64,000 nucleotides of DNA from Methanoregula formicica SMSP (GCF_000327485.1 NC_019943.1:1178001-1242000), one strand, 5' to 3'. Shown: positions 36,022 to 45,486, numbered from the stretch's first letter. Notes: a model not told the origin generated them from the sequence alone. Made by a program: numbers and translations.

Positions 36022-36374
36022 TTATTTCCCGGTTCCTTTCTCGTGCGCGACAATGGCTGCGATCTCCACCTGCAACAGTGGAATCTTATTGACAATAATA
36101 TCCCAGAGGATCTCCAGATCAACACCGAAATACCCATGAATGAGCGTGTCCCGGAACCCGGCAATCGATTTCCAGTCAGTATTTGGGTACCGTGCTTTCA
36201 GATCAGGGCTTAGGTGGTTTGTTGCCTCACCAACAATCTCAAAGTTACGGACAACTGCATCGATCCGCATCCGGTCATTTTTGAACTCCTCGAATGTCAT
36301 GGTGCCAACATAGGACCGGTATTTCCTGCCGCCTCAGTAATGTCATTGAGGTACCGCAGTTGCGACCTAGGCAT
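36022..36374 (-). pseudogene. hepT: hepT toxin gene (HEPN, DUF86) with an apparent -1 frameshift
   Basis: The first codons (MPRSQLRYLNDITEAA, from 36,374) and the remainder (RKYRSYVGTMTFEEF and onward) are both typical HepT, but they lie in different frames. One base appears to be missing near 36,326. The joined product would have the usual length, about 117 residues. The downstream frame also has an ATG at 36,300 giving a 92-residue product that keeps the toxic motif FRDTLIHGYF (R-x4-H-x-Y). HepT is a HEPN ribonuclease inactivated by AMPylation of the Tyr by MntA. The gene overlaps mntA by eight bases. It may be a true mutation, a sequencing error, or a shortened product. Confidence 0.75.
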
Positions 36375-36651
36375 ACACGACTTCCTGCAGGATTGGTTCG
36401 CGGATCAGCGGTTTGAGCGCTGCATCCGTCACCAGATCAACTTTTCTTTGAAATAGATCTTCAAGATAGAATTTTGTTCCCATGAAATTGTCAAACGTCT
36501 TTTTCCCTTCCTGGAAAGTAACAAGGATGTCAACATCGCTATCAAGTCGCTCCTCTCTACGTGAGAATGACCCGAAGATCCCAATCTTCGCTACACTAAA
36601 CCGCTTCTTAAGTTCCGGTTCATGCTCGCGGAGGAGTGAGAGCGCATCCAT
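36367..36651 (-). CDS. mntA: MntA-type nucleotidyltransferase antitoxin
   Basis: A 94-residue minimal nucleotidyltransferase. The active-site pattern GIFGSFSRREERLDSDVDILV (G-S-x10-D-x-D, residues about 25-44) is intact. MntA AMPylates the tyrosine next to the HepT active-site histidine and so neutralises it. The gene precedes hepT and overlaps it, as in known HepT/MntA modules. With hepT frameshifted, this antitoxin may be a leftover or may still control the shortened product. Confidence 0.88.
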   Translation of the reverse strand: MDALSLLREHEPELKKRFSVAKIGIFGSFSRREERLDSDVDILVTFQEGKKTFDNFMGTKFYLEDLFQRKVDLVTDAALKPLIREPILQEVVYA

Positions 36652-36703
36652 GATCTCTGTTGGTGAGTTGTTGGTCTGTTCTTATTATTAATCCATTGAC
36701 GGG

Positions 36704-37459
36704 CTAGGCCGCCCTCTGCTGCCCTGCTCCCTCTATCTCCCCCTTCTTCAGCATGTGCTTGTACCACACGAACCACGGGTTGTCGATGAACCCGATGATG
36801 TTCTTGATCACGATCTGGCCGAGCATCAGCGGGAGGATTGGGAGCACGCCCAGGAACGCGATGGTCACAAAGATGATCGAGTCGAGCGTGAGGCTGACGG
36901 CATCGCTCACGCTGGACCGGAGCCAGACGTACGGGTTGAGCATCGTGTGGTGCCGGAACGCAAGCTCGCGATGTAAAAATCTCTGCTTCAGCGCAGAGAA
37001 AATATGGGCATCGATGGTGGAGCAGACAAGGAACGCGATCCAGCTGGCGAGCGTGATCCGGATGCTCATGGAGAAAATGTCCTGCCAGGCCGCTTCGTGT
37101 GTGAAGACCGCTGCGGGCGTAAGCGAGTTCACCATCAGGAAAAAGATCACGAGCAGCACCTGGCTGACGAAAACGATGGCGATCGCGGCATGGGTCATCG
37201 CCTTGCCGTACACTTCATTGATCATGTCGATGACCTGCGCGATGAACGGGTAGAGCAGGACGGAGGCAGGGGCGGTGAAAACATAGATGCCGAGATCGAA
37301 GTCCACGACCCGTGCCGCAATGACCTGGGACGCGGCAAGGTACACAACGTAAAACCCGGTCAGGGCCGCAAAGCCGTACTGCGGGTAGCGCCGGACAATC
37401 CGGACCGAGGCGTAGGTCACGAGGGTGAGGCTGAGCAGCCAGCAGATCCAGACAAGCAT
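36704..37459 (-). CDS. Queuosine-precursor-transporter family (YhhQ/DUF165) membrane protein
   Basis: A 251-residue protein with about six membrane helices. The family phrases VIAARVVDFDLGIYVFTAPASVLLYPF, QVIDMINEVYGKAMTHAAI and the C-terminal LMLGQIVIKNIIGFIDNPWF are clear. Bacterial members import queuosine precursors. In archaea the substrate is probably a related deazapurine, but that is inferred. The next gene upstream on the same strand ends 55 bases away. Confidence 0.85.
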   Translation of the reverse strand: MLVWICWLLSLTLVTYASVRIVRRYPQYGFAALTGFYVVYLAASQVIAARVVDFDLGIYVFTAPASVLLYPFIAQVIDMINEVYGKAMTHAAIAIVFVSQVLLVIFFLMVNSLTPAAVFTHEAAWQDIFSMSIRITLASWIAFLVCSTIDAHIFSALKQRFLHRELAFRHHTMLNPYVWLRSSVSDAVSLTLDSIIFVTIAFLGVLPILPLMLGQIVIKNIIGFIDNPWFVWYKHMLKKGEIEGAGQQRAA

Positions 37460-37514
37460 TCCCGGGAATTTGTCGCGCGAAGTAATGGAATTTGCGGCAG
37501 GGCTAGCAGCGTGC

Positions 37515-38756
37515 TTACCCCGCCAGTGCCAGCCATCCCCAGTACACCAGCACCTGCAGCACCGTGAGCGGTACCCCGACCTTCATAAATTCAAAAAATG
37601 TCAGGGGCACTCCCTGCTTCTCCGCGTTCTGGATGATGATGACATTGCTTGCCGCCCCGAGGATCGTGAGGTTGCCGGCAATCGTACTCCCCGCTGCAAG
37701 CGCCATGAGCTGGGCCGTGCCGGCACCGGCTTCCGTCACGAGCGGCTGGAAGAGCGCAACGAACGGGACATTGGAGATGAACTGGCTGAAGACAATGCTT
37801 GTCCCGAGCAGCGCCGGGATGGACGCGAGCATCCCGCCGCTGACAAGCGACTGGAAGAACCCGGTCTGCCAGACACTCTCCATGAGGACGAACATCGCGG
37901 CAAAGAAGACGAGCGTGCACCAGTCGATCGATTTCACGATCTCAACGCGGCGGTGCGAGAAGAGTATGATGGGAAGTGCTGCGCCGATCGCGATCAGCGG
38001 GAGAGTCACGAGCATGGAGCCGGTGACGAGCGATGCGGTGATGTTGATGGCCGCAAGCAGCAGGATAATCGCAAGCGAGACTTTCGAGAGGAGCATCAGC
38101 TTGTCATCGCAGGCCGGGACCGGAAGTTCAGCGAACGTGCATTGGGCGAATTCACCGCGATATATCCACCGCAGCACGCCCCACGAGAGTGAGAGACAGA
38201 TGAGCGTCGGGATGACAAGCCAGACCGCGAACGTGACAAACGGCGAGGTTATGCCGGCGTTCAGCGCAACGAGCAGGTTCTGCGGGTTGCCGATCGGGCT
38301 CATGACGCTGCCGGTCGTGATGGCGATGGCAAGCGCGAGGAGCAGGAGTTTTGGCGAGATCTTCCGGGACGCGGCAAGCCCGAGCACGAGCGGCGTGCCG
38401 ATCACAGCGAGCGTGTCGTTCATCAGGAGCGCCGAGAGGATGCCCATGCCAAAGAGGATGAAGAGCACGACTTGGTCCGGGTTTTTCGCCCGGGCAAAAA
38501 AGCGGTGGGCAATGCAGGAGAGGTACCCGCTTGCCACCATCGCCTCGCCGACTACGAACATGCCGAACAGGAAGAGCATCACGCTGGGGTCGATGGCGAA
38601 GAGTGCATCGGCCGGGGAGATCTGGCCGGTGACGAGAACCGCAACGGCGCCACCGAGCATGATCTGCCAGATCTTGAGATTGAACCGGCCGACCTGCCTG
38701 ATTGCGATGAGCAGGAAGACTGCGGCAAGGACGAGGATGGGGAGGTATGTTGTCAT
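37515..38756 (-). CDS. ArsB/NhaD/SLC13-superfamily permease
   Basis: A 413-residue ion-transporter-superfamily protein with about eleven hydrophobic segments. Family-like marks are LLMNDTLAVIGTPLVLGL, TTGSVMSPIGNPQNLLVALNAG and, in the second half, VFSQFISNVPFVALFQPLV and GSTIAGNLTILGAASNVI. These two similar hairpin regions (with GNPQN and AASN) form the ion-binding site in this superfamily. The substrate could be arsenite, Na+/H+ or a dicarboxylate and cannot be decided from the sequence. It lies six bases after the reductase gene and may be co-transcribed. Confidence 0.85.
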   Translation of the reverse strand: MTTYLPILVLAAVFLLIAIRQVGRFNLKIWQIMLGGAVAVLVTGQISPADALFAIDPSVMLFLFGMFVVGEAMVASGYLSCIAHRFFARAKNPDQVVLFILFGMGILSALLMNDTLAVIGTPLVLGLAASRKISPKLLLLALAIAITTGSVMSPIGNPQNLLVALNAGITSPFVTFAVWLVIPTLICLSLSWGVLRWIYRGEFAQCTFAELPVPACDDKLMLLSKVSLAIILLLAAINITASLVTGSMLVTLPLIAIGAALPIILFSHRRVEIVKSIDWCTLVFFAAMFVLMESVWQTGFFQSLVSGGMLASIPALLGTSIVFSQFISNVPFVALFQPLVTEAGAGTAQLMALAAGSTIAGNLTILGAASNVIIIQNAEKQGVPLTFFEFMKVGVPLTVLQVLVYWGWLALAG

Positions 38757-38762
38757 ACTCGC

Positions 38763-39446
38763 TTACTGCCGGTGTTCCACCTTCCAGTGCAGCAATATCC
38801 CGTCCTCGATCCTCCGTGCCTCAAGGAGCACAAGCCGGCAGAACTCGGACTCCTTCACAAACCCCGGCCCGTCGGCGAGCGTGGGCGCATCCTTCCCCCC
38901 GATGATGATGTTGCCGACAAACGTGTAGATCTCATCCACGAGCCCGGCCGTGACCAGGCCGGCAATGAGCGTTCCCCCGCCTTCGACCATCACCCGCCGG
39001 ATCTTCATCCGGCCGAGTTCCTCCAGCATCTCTGCAAGGTCAACGCGGTCATTCCCGGTGACAATGACGGTTGCGAACTTCTCCAGCTCGCGGACTTTTG
39101 CCGGGTCCGCCCGTTTCGAGATCGCGATGACCCGCTTCCCCTCTTCCTTGTGCAGGATCTTTGCATCCGGAGGGGTGCGGGCGTGGCTGTCCACAACGAT
39201 CCGGACCGGGTGAAGGCTCGTCCCCCGGGCGAGCCGGTTGTTCCGGCATTCCTCGGACTTCACGGTCAGGGACGGGTTGTCGGCAAGTACGGTGCCGATA
39301 CCGACCATCACCGCGTCACTGCCGGCCTTGAGCCGGTCCACCCGGTTGAAGTCCTGCGCCCCGGAGATCTTCACCTGCCGGCGCTCGCGGGTGGAGAGTT
39401 TGCCGTCGGCACTCATTGCTGTGTTGACGATCACGTAGGGGCGCAT
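38763..39446 (-). CDS. Archaeal riboflavin-pathway reductase (RibD C-terminal family)
   Basis: A 227-residue protein of the RibD C-terminal/RIB7 family: 2,5-diamino-6-ribosylamino-4(3H)-pyrimidinone 5'-phosphate reductase. It has VNTAMSADGKLSTRERRQ, GSDAVMVGIGTVLADNP, HPVRIVVDSHART and VMVEGGGTLIAGL, all typical. It uses NAD(P)H to reduce the ribosyl side chain, a step toward riboflavin and, in methanogens, toward the deazaflavin F420. Full-length for an archaeal stand-alone reductase, with no deaminase domain. The permease gene follows six bases later. Confidence 0.9.
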   Translation of the reverse strand: MRPYVIVNTAMSADGKLSTRERRQVKISGAQDFNRVDRLKAGSDAVMVGIGTVLADNPSLTVKSEECRNNRLARGTSLHPVRIVVDSHARTPPDAKILHKEEGKRVIAISKRADPAKVRELEKFATVIVTGNDRVDLAEMLEELGRMKIRRVMVEGGGTLIAGLVTAGLVDEIYTFVGNIIIGGKDAPTLADGPGFVKESEFCRLVLLEARRIEDGILLHWKVEHRQ

Positions 39447-39501
39447 AGTCTATCGAAGGTTACCCGGCCAGTTATATCAAACCACTGATCCCGTTACGGA
39501 T

Positions 39502-39518
39502 GCCGGGCACTGCCCGGC
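39502..39518. promoter_or_regulatory. Perfect hairpin in the reductase/histidine kinase gap
   Basis: GCCGGGC/GCCCGGC form a 7-bp stem with a three-base loop, in the 192 bases between the divergent reductase and histidine kinase genes. It could be a regulatory structure or a protein-binding palindrome. No T-tract follows, so a terminator is unlikely. Confidence 0.35.
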
Positions 39519-39638
39519 TTTCGTGCTGATGTGGAGGATTCTCCCTGAGACCGGTGAGCCGTTGCAGAGGAGCCGCCTCTTCCCAACTATTTGGAGTGTT
39601 AGCCCTGCCTGCAATCTTCAAATAACAAGAGAACCAAA

Positions 39639-41447
39639 ATGGCATCAGGTATGAAGGAGACAGAGGTCTGGATCGGACCGCACGGCACACAGAAAACCGA
39701 TCTCATCCGGCTGGTCATCATCCTCTCCCTCACGATCCTGTGCATTGCCACGTCCGTAGTCTCCTTCTCATCCGGCATTCTTGGCATCATCACCTCCCAG
39801 CTCTTTTTCATCCCCATCATCTATGCCGCGTCTGTCTCCCCTAAAAAAGGGGTCTATGTTGCAACAGCATGCGCCTTCGCGTACCAGACCATCGGCTATT
39901 TCTATAGCTACCCCGATTCCGTAGCCCTTGTCAGCATCACAGCAGAGGCGATCCTCTTCATTGTCATCGCCGCCATCATCGCGTATTTCATCGAACGGAT
40001 CCATGCCGGGGAACTCAAGTATCGCACGGTCTTCGAGAACTCCCAGCTTGGGATCATCCTCTTTGATGCCGCGGACTTCTCGATAAAGCAGAGCAACGAA
40101 AAGTTTGCCACCATGCTCAATTACACGGTGGATGAAGTAGTTGCAAAGTCCCTGCTCGACATTTTCCTCTCGCCCCGGGAGAAGAGCCGGTTCCTTGAGC
40201 GGATTGGAAAGGAGATGACGACTGCCGATTTCGAGACACGTTTCGCCGCAAAGGACGGTTCATCCTGCTGGGTCAACCTCTCGTGGGGGCAGATCGGCGA
40301 TGGAACTGTCAGCTGCTCGGTCGTCAACATCAATGCACGGAAGCTTGCCGAGAAACTCAACAACGACAACATGATGAAATACCGGCAGCTCACGGAAGGC
40401 TCCCCGACAAGCATCCTCATCATCCAGAACGGGTACATCCGGTTTGCCAATCCCTCGTTTGTCGCATTCGTGGGTTATTCTCCCGCGGAGATCACCGGAA
40501 AGAGCCTTACGGCGTTTATCGAGCCCGGCGATCTCGACGCATTCAATGAATTTTCCGCAAAGTGGGTACAGAAATTCCCGACAAAGTATGCAAAGGAGTT
40601 CCGCTTCCTGACAAAGACCGGGGAGACGCGGGTTGGCTCACTGTTCACGAACCAGGTCGTGCACATGGGCAACCCTGCCACCCTCATCAACATCGTCGAC
40701 ATAACGGAAAAACAGCGCCTTGAAGACCAGATCCACAAGGACAACGAGCGGCGGAGGGGAGTCATCGTGACCGTTGCCCACGAGCTGCGGACACCGCTCC
40801 AGCCGATCCTCGGGTACCTCAACCTTCTGCTTTCCGATGCCGAGGGGTTCGGGATCAAGGAAGACACAAAGAAAATCCTCGAGCGCTGCCTTGTCAGTGT
40901 TGACCGGGAGCGGCAGATCATCAACCAGATGCTTGACCTTTCCGTTCTCGAGAGCGGGAAATTCCACCTGACCCCCTCCACGTTCCCCCTTGCCCCGCTG
41001 GTGAGGAAGGTGCTGGATGCCGGGGGATATGCGACCAAGGCCGAGCTCACGGTCGACATCGAGGACTCGATCCAGGTCATTGGTGACAAGGACCGGCTCT
41101 TCTCGGTGCTTGACGCGCTCCTCTCCAATGCGGTCAATTTTTCCAAGCCCCCGCGGAAGATCGGGATCTTCTATCGCTCGCCGGTCGGAGACCGGCAGCA
41201 TCATATCTCGATCCGGGACAATGGCGTCGGCATCCCGCAGGACCAGTTCAGTTCGATCTTCGAACCGTTCCAGCTGGCAGATGGCACCGTCCTCTCGCGG
41301 AAGTACGAGCGCCTCGGCCTGTCCCTCTCGATTGCCCGGAGGATTGTGCAGATGCATGGCGGGAGCATCTCTGTCGAGAGCGTGGTGAATGCCGGCAGCA
41401 CCTTCACCATTCACCTGCCCAAGGAGGAAATACACCATGATGCGTAA
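39639..41447 (+). CDS. Membrane-anchored PAS-domain sensor histidine kinase
   Basis: A 602-residue kinase. Three or four N-terminal membrane segments (LIRLVIILSLTILCIATSVV and following, to about residue 125) are followed by two PAS domains (about 130-240 and 250-365) and a HisKA/HATPase core. The phosphoacceptor is VTVAHELRTPLQPILGY, the N-box LLSNAVNFSKPPR, the G1 box IRDNGVGIPQ, and a late glycine region RLGLSLSIARRIVQMHGG. The signal is unknown and is probably sensed by the membrane or PAS part. The stop overlaps the receiver gene that follows. Confidence 0.9.
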   Translation: MASGMKETEVWIGPHGTQKTDLIRLVIILSLTILCIATSVVSFSSGILGIITSQLFFIPIIYAASVSPKKGVYVATACAFAYQTIGYFYSYPDSVALVSITAEAILFIVIAAIIAYFIERIHAGELKYRTVFENSQLGIILFDAADFSIKQSNEKFATMLNYTVDEVVAKSLLDIFLSPREKSRFLERIGKEMTTADFETRFAAKDGSSCWVNLSWGQIGDGTVSCSVVNINARKLAEKLNNDNMMKYRQLTEGSPTSILIIQNGYIRFANPSFVAFVGYSPAEITGKSLTAFIEPGDLDAFNEFSAKWVQKFPTKYAKEFRFLTKTGETRVGSLFTNQVVHMGNPATLINIVDITEKQRLEDQIHKDNERRRGVIVTVAHELRTPLQPILGYLNLLLSDAEGFGIKEDTKKILERCLVSVDRERQIINQMLDLSVLESGKFHLTPSTFPLAPLVRKVLDAGGYATKAELTVDIEDSIQVIGDKDRLFSVLDALLSNAVNFSKPPRKIGIFYRSPVGDRQHHISIRDNGVGIPQDQFSSIFEPFQLADGTVLSRKYERLGLSLSIARRIVQMHGGSISVESVVNAGSTFTIHLPKEEIHHDA

Positions 41448-41811
41448 GATTATGCTTGTTGAGGATGACCAGCCCATTCTCGATATGATGGACATCCTGC
41501 TGCGCAGGATCGGCTACGAGCCGGTGCTCGTGCCGGATGTACTGGATGCGCTGGAACGCGTGAAAAGCGATCCGCCGGCCCTCATCCTGCTCGACATCAT
41601 GATGACGCCGATGAACGGCTGGGAGTTTTTAGAGAAACTCCGGACCGAGTACAATATCCGCGAACTGCCCGTGATCCTCTTCACCGCATCCCCTTCGGTG
41701 GAAGAGCGGCTCGCCCTGATGAAGGACCCCTACCTCGGGGTGCTCCAGAAACCGGTCTCCATCCCGGAACTGAAGGCCGGCCTCGAAAAGTTCCTCGGGA
41801 AACCGGAATGA
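41437..41811 (+). CDS. Stand-alone receiver-domain response regulator
   Basis: A 124-residue receiver with no output domain. The phosphoacceptor aspartate is in ALILLDIMMTPMNGWEF, the acidic pair in MLVEDDQP, the threonine switch in VILFTASPS, and the lysine in LQKPVSIPEL. The ATG at 41,437 lies inside the end of the kinase gene and follows GGAGG, so translation is coupled and the two are a cognate pair. Without an output domain it presumably signals through protein contacts, as is common in methanogen two-component systems. Confidence 0.9.
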   Translation: MMRKIMLVEDDQPILDMMDILLRRIGYEPVLVPDVLDALERVKSDPPALILLDIMMTPMNGWEFLEKLRTEYNIRELPVILFTASPSVEERLALMKDPYLGVLQKPVSIPELKAGLEKFLGKPE

Positions 41812-41874
41812 TCCCTCCCGCCGGCTCCGTCGGGATGTGCATTTCCGGGAAAAAATCTGTTACTCTGAAATCTG

Positions 41875-42105
41875 TTACTCTGGTGTGTTTTCGGGTGCTG
41901 ATCCTGTTCCAGCGTCCATTGCTTTTTTGATCTCTTCCGAGACCGTATGGCCTGCCCGGTTGATCTCCGCTGAAAGATCATGGATCTGGGTTTCCAGGCC
42001 CAGTTTGTGGTGTTCCCTCTTGATTTTCTTCATCTCGTTGCCAAGTTCTTCGGACAGCTCCCTGGGGATCGCCAGTTCTGTTCTCAAATCTCTCGTCCGG
42101 GGCAT
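41875..42105 (-). CDS. Short hypothetical protein (76 aa)
   Basis: A possible small gene starting MPRTRDLRTELAIPREL with a helical, charged middle (ELGNEMKKIKREHHKLGLETQ). The ribosome site is weak and the frame could extend to 42,141. The composition looks protein-like, but no family is recognised. It lies convergent with the receiver gene and downstream of the Kef antiporter gene. Confidence 0.4.
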   Translation of the reverse strand: MPRTRDLRTELAIPRELSEELGNEMKKIKREHHKLGLETQIHDLSAEINRAGHTVSEEIKKAMDAGTGSAPENTPE

Positions 42106-42183
42106 AAAAATGATTCTTTTTCCCGCCCGTCCCCGAACCAAAAAAAATAGTGGCGCAGACTGTCGCCCATACTCCCCCGGGTA

Positions 42184-44190
42184 TTACAAAACCTGAGGCT
42201 CGCCCCGCCGGAAGAGGGGGCGGATCTCCGCTGCCACCTGGTCCGTGCAGAAGACCAGGAGGGCATCGCCGGCAGCGAGGACTTCTGTGTCATTGGCGAC
42301 CGTCATCATGGTGTTGTTCCGCCGCAGGCCATAGTCTGCGACACCATGCCGCTCCTTTAAGCCCAGGTCGCGGATTGCCCTGCCCTCCGCAGAGGAACCG
42401 GGCTCAACCGTGAGGACGTGGATGCGCAGCGAGAGGAGGACGGTGTCCATCCCCGTGGAAGGTGGCGCCGCGTCCCCGTTCTTGATGAACTTGGCATAGC
42501 CCCAGTTCTGGATCTTGCTGACAATCTTTGCAATCTCGGTGTCCGGCAGCCGGTATTTTTTCAGTGCACGGGTGAAGATCTCGCGGGCGGCCTCGAACTC
42601 TTCCGAGATGACCTCGTCGGCGCCAAGGTCCAGCAGGTACTGGGCGTGGCGGACATGCTCGGTGCGGGCGATGATGTAAATATCCGGTGACATGCGGCGG
42701 GCACGGTGGACGATCCGGGGAACCGCCTCCTGGTCCGAGACCGCGACAACGAGCGTCCGTGCATCGCGGATGCCGGCATGCTCCAGCACCTCCTCCTGGG
42801 CGGCATCGCCGAAGATGAAGTACGGCTTCCGCGCCGCTCTCTCGCGCCTGATGATCTCCGGCTTCATCTCGATGACCATGTAGGGGATACCGGTGATCTC
42901 CGCTGCACGGGCAACGCTCTTTCCCGTGATGCCATAGCCGGCAATGACCATATGGTCTTTCGGGATAGACAGGGCGGGTTCGTTCTCCTGGGCAAACGGT
43001 GCCTCAATCTTCGCCCGGTAGGGGGCGACCCGGTACCAGAAGTCAGTGAACCGGGGCGCAGCGCTCATCATGAACGGCGTCAGCGCCATGGAAAGGATGG
43101 CTGAGGCGAGGAAGAGCTGGTAGACCTTATCCGGGATGAACCCGGACGAGAGGCCGGTCTGGGCCAGGACGAACGAGAACTCCCCGACCTGGCAGAGGGC
43201 AAAGCCGGTGAAGATGCAGATCCGGGCCGGCATGCCGAGCGCTGCGGCGGCAAACGCCCCGGTCAGGATCTTGATGCCGATGATGAGCGTGACGATGACA
43301 AGGATGAGGAGGACAAAGGACGTGTCCGAGAGGATCGCGCCCGTGTTGAGGAGCATGCCGATCGAGAGGAAGAAGATGCTGGCAAAGACATCGCGGAAGG
43401 GGATGATGTGGCTGAGCGCGTCGATATTGTAATCGGACTCGCCGATGATGAGGCCGGCAACGAATGCCCCGAGCGTGTAGGAGAGGCCGGCCTGGTTCGT
43501 GAGCCAGGCAACGATGATGCAGATGGCGGCAATCGTGATGAAGAAGAGCTCGCGGCTCCGCTGGGAGGCGACCCGGAACAGGAGGCCGGGGATGACCCAG
43601 CGGGCGAGGATGACGATCATGACCAGGATGACGATGACCTTGACAATCTCAAGCGGCAGGTCGTTTAAGTCCATGCCTTCGCTTCCCATGAAGACCGGCA
43701 GGATGAGCATCATCGGGATGATGGCAAGGTCCTGGAAGAGCAGGATCCCAAAGAGCGTGCGCCCCTGCAGGGTATCCACCTCGCGGCGCTCCTGGAGGAT
43801 CTTCATGACGATGGCCGTGCTGGAGAGCGAGATGATGAACCCGAAGACGAGCGCCGAAGTGAACGGGACGTGGAGGGCATGCGTGACAAGGGTGACGGCG
43901 ACAATGGTTGTTACGATCTGCAACAGCCCGCCGATGACAACCGTCCGCCAGGATTTCAGGAGTTTCTCGAACGAGAACTCAAGGCCGATCGTGAAGAGCA
44001 GAAGGATGATGCCGATCTCGCCGACAGTCTCGACTGCTGCCTGGTCGGAGATGATCCGGAAACCGTACGGGCCGGCGAGCATGCCGATGATGAGGAACCC
44101 CACGATGCTCGGGAGCCGGAACATCTGGCCGATATAAAGCAGGAGGATGGCGATGATCCCGATGCTGACAAGGCCGAGCATGAACTCCAT
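42184..44190 (-). CDS. Kef-type cation:proton antiporter with RCK domains
   Basis: A 668-residue CPA2-family antiporter. About twelve N-terminal membrane segments (residues 1-390) include GFLIIGMLAGPYGF and LLLFTIGLEFSFEKLL, followed by a TrkA-N/RCK nucleotide-binding domain (HMVIAGYGITGKSVARAA near 410, IFGDAAQEEVLEHAGI) and a TrkA-C domain (about 575-665). It probably exchanges K+ or Na+ for H+ under NAD(H) or other ligand control. The ATG at 44,190 follows GGGGAGG. A much longer open frame upstream would run through the tRNA gene and is rejected. Confidence 0.9.
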   Translation of the reverse strand: MEFMLGLVSIGIIAILLLYIGQMFRLPSIVGFLIIGMLAGPYGFRIISDQAAVETVGEIGIILLLFTIGLEFSFEKLLKSWRTVVIGGLLQIVTTIVAVTLVTHALHVPFTSALVFGFIISLSSTAIVMKILQERREVDTLQGRTLFGILLFQDLAIIPMMLILPVFMGSEGMDLNDLPLEIVKVIVILVMIVILARWVIPGLLFRVASQRSRELFFITIAAICIIVAWLTNQAGLSYTLGAFVAGLIIGESDYNIDALSHIIPFRDVFASIFFLSIGMLLNTGAILSDTSFVLLILVIVTLIIGIKILTGAFAAAALGMPARICIFTGFALCQVGEFSFVLAQTGLSSGFIPDKVYQLFLASAILSMALTPFMMSAAPRFTDFWYRVAPYRAKIEAPFAQENEPALSIPKDHMVIAGYGITGKSVARAAEITGIPYMVIEMKPEIIRRERAARKPYFIFGDAAQEEVLEHAGIRDARTLVVAVSDQEAVPRIVHRARRMSPDIYIIARTEHVRHAQYLLDLGADEVISEEFEAAREIFTRALKKYRLPDTEIAKIVSKIQNWGYAKFIKNGDAAPPSTGMDTVLLSLRIHVLTVEPGSSAEGRAIRDLGLKERHGVADYGLRRNNTMMTVANDTEVLAAGDALLVFCTDQVAAEIRPLFRRGEPQVL

Positions 44191-44340
44191 TACGCAGTCC
44201 TCCCCGTTTCCGGTATGTCCGAAGAATCGTTTGTCGGGAATAGTATGTGAAATGGTAGGATGTATGAGCTCATGGTGATCGTAGGGATGCTCCTCTGCAC
44301 AGGGCGTATGCTCCTTGTGCGCGAATCGGGAAAAGAATAG

Positions 44341-44415
44341 TGCCCCAGGCCTGATTTGAACAGGCGACAACCAGATCTTCAGTCTGGCGCTCTCCCGGGC
44401 TGAGCTACTAGGGCA
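44341..44415 (-). tRNA. tRNA-Phe (GAA)
   Basis: A 75-base cloverleaf on the minus strand. The acceptor arms TGCCCTA/TGGGGCA pair fully with one G-T wobble. The D-arm is AGCTC/GAGC-like, the anticodon stem CCAGA/TCTGG encloses CTGAAGA with anticodon GAA, and the T-arm GCCTG/CAGGC encloses TTCAAAT. CCA is not encoded. A TATA-like CATTTATTAG lies about 30-40 bases upstream. Confidence 0.95.
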
Positions 44416-44523
44416 GGGATACAAATGTTGTTCCTGTTGACTAATAAATGATCTGTTCCCCGTTGCTCCATGACCCGCGCCCCGGGCGTTTATTTTTATA
44501 GGCCCAAAGGAGAGTAATAACCC

Positions 44524-45486
44524 ATGGCATCGCCGAACCGCAGCGAAGACTCCGGCCTTACAAACGCGATAAAGAGCCGCGCAGGACATGTTGTCCACGT
44601 AACGCACAATGATCTCGATGCGGTGGGTGCAGACGCGGTGCACCGGATGAAGTTCGGGAATGAGGGAGTCTTTACTATCTGGTGTTCGGTGGGAAAGTTC
44701 GCCGCGCTCTTCTCGCTGGTCGCCTCCTGCGACGGGAAGGGCGACCTGCTCTCCATCTCCGATCTCGGGTTCCACCCGGACGCGGAGTCCATTGCGGTTA
44801 AGGCGAAGAAGAACGGATGGGTCGTGGAGTGGCGCGACCACCACCGCTGGCGGGAGGAGGAGATCGAGAAGATCGGGCGTGCGGTCTCCCTCCTCCGGGT
44901 CGACACGTCGACCTGTGGCACGGGGATCGTTGCCCGCGATCTCATGCCCGGCGATCCGGTTGCAGCCGAAGTTGCCCGGGTTGTCTGCGATTACGATCTC
45001 TGGAAGCATGCCGATCCCCGTTCGGCCGTGCTCGGGCAGGTGCTCCAGCGAAAGGAGAACCGTGACCATGTCCGCAACTGCCTGATCAACGGGATCTTCA
45101 CGGACGAGCAGATCGAGCGCGAGTACGCGGATATCAGAAACGAGATGGAGTCGATGATGAAGCACAGCCTGCGGCAGGCAACGTTCACCGGGACGAAATA
45201 CCGGATCGCCTTTGCGCCGCTGTACGGGTATCCGAGCGAGACCGCCCATTTCATCCGCGACGAGAAGAAGACCGAGATCGAGGTGATCATCGGAAAGGAC
45301 GGTAAGTTTTCGATCCGGTCGGTCCCGCCGATCAGCCACCTCATTGCCCGCGAGTTCGGGGGCGGCGGGCACCCGAGCGCTGCCGGCGGTTCGTTCCATT
45401 TCACGGTCGTGGAGCGCTTCACCTGGTGGCTCTTCAAGAAGAGCCGGCACTTCGATGAACTGGTAAAAGTTGCCGAGAAGTTCTGA
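44524..45486 (+). CDS. DHH/DHHA1-family phosphoesterase
   Basis: A 320-residue DHH-superfamily protein. N-terminal motifs HVTHNDLDAVGADAV and EWRDHH carry the metal-binding Asp/His residues. The C-terminal DHHA1 domain ends in REFGGGGHPSAAGGSF. Archaeal relatives include nanoRNases and cyclic-dinucleotide or oligonucleotide phosphodiesterases, and the exact substrate cannot be assigned. A TATA-like TTTATTTTTATA lies just upstream, suggesting a short leader. It stands alone between the tRNA gene and a secreted protein gene. Confidence 0.88.
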   Translation: MASPNRSEDSGLTNAIKSRAGHVVHVTHNDLDAVGADAVHRMKFGNEGVFTIWCSVGKFAALFSLVASCDGKGDLLSISDLGFHPDAESIAVKAKKNGWVVEWRDHHRWREEEIEKIGRAVSLLRVDTSTCGTGIVARDLMPGDPVAAEVARVVCDYDLWKHADPRSAVLGQVLQRKENRDHVRNCLINGIFTDEQIEREYADIRNEMESMMKHSLRQATFTGTKYRIAFAPLYGYPSETAHFIRDEKKTEIEVIIGKDGKFSIRSVPPISHLIAREFGGGGHPSAAGGSFHFTVVERFTWWLFKKSRHFDELVKVAEKF

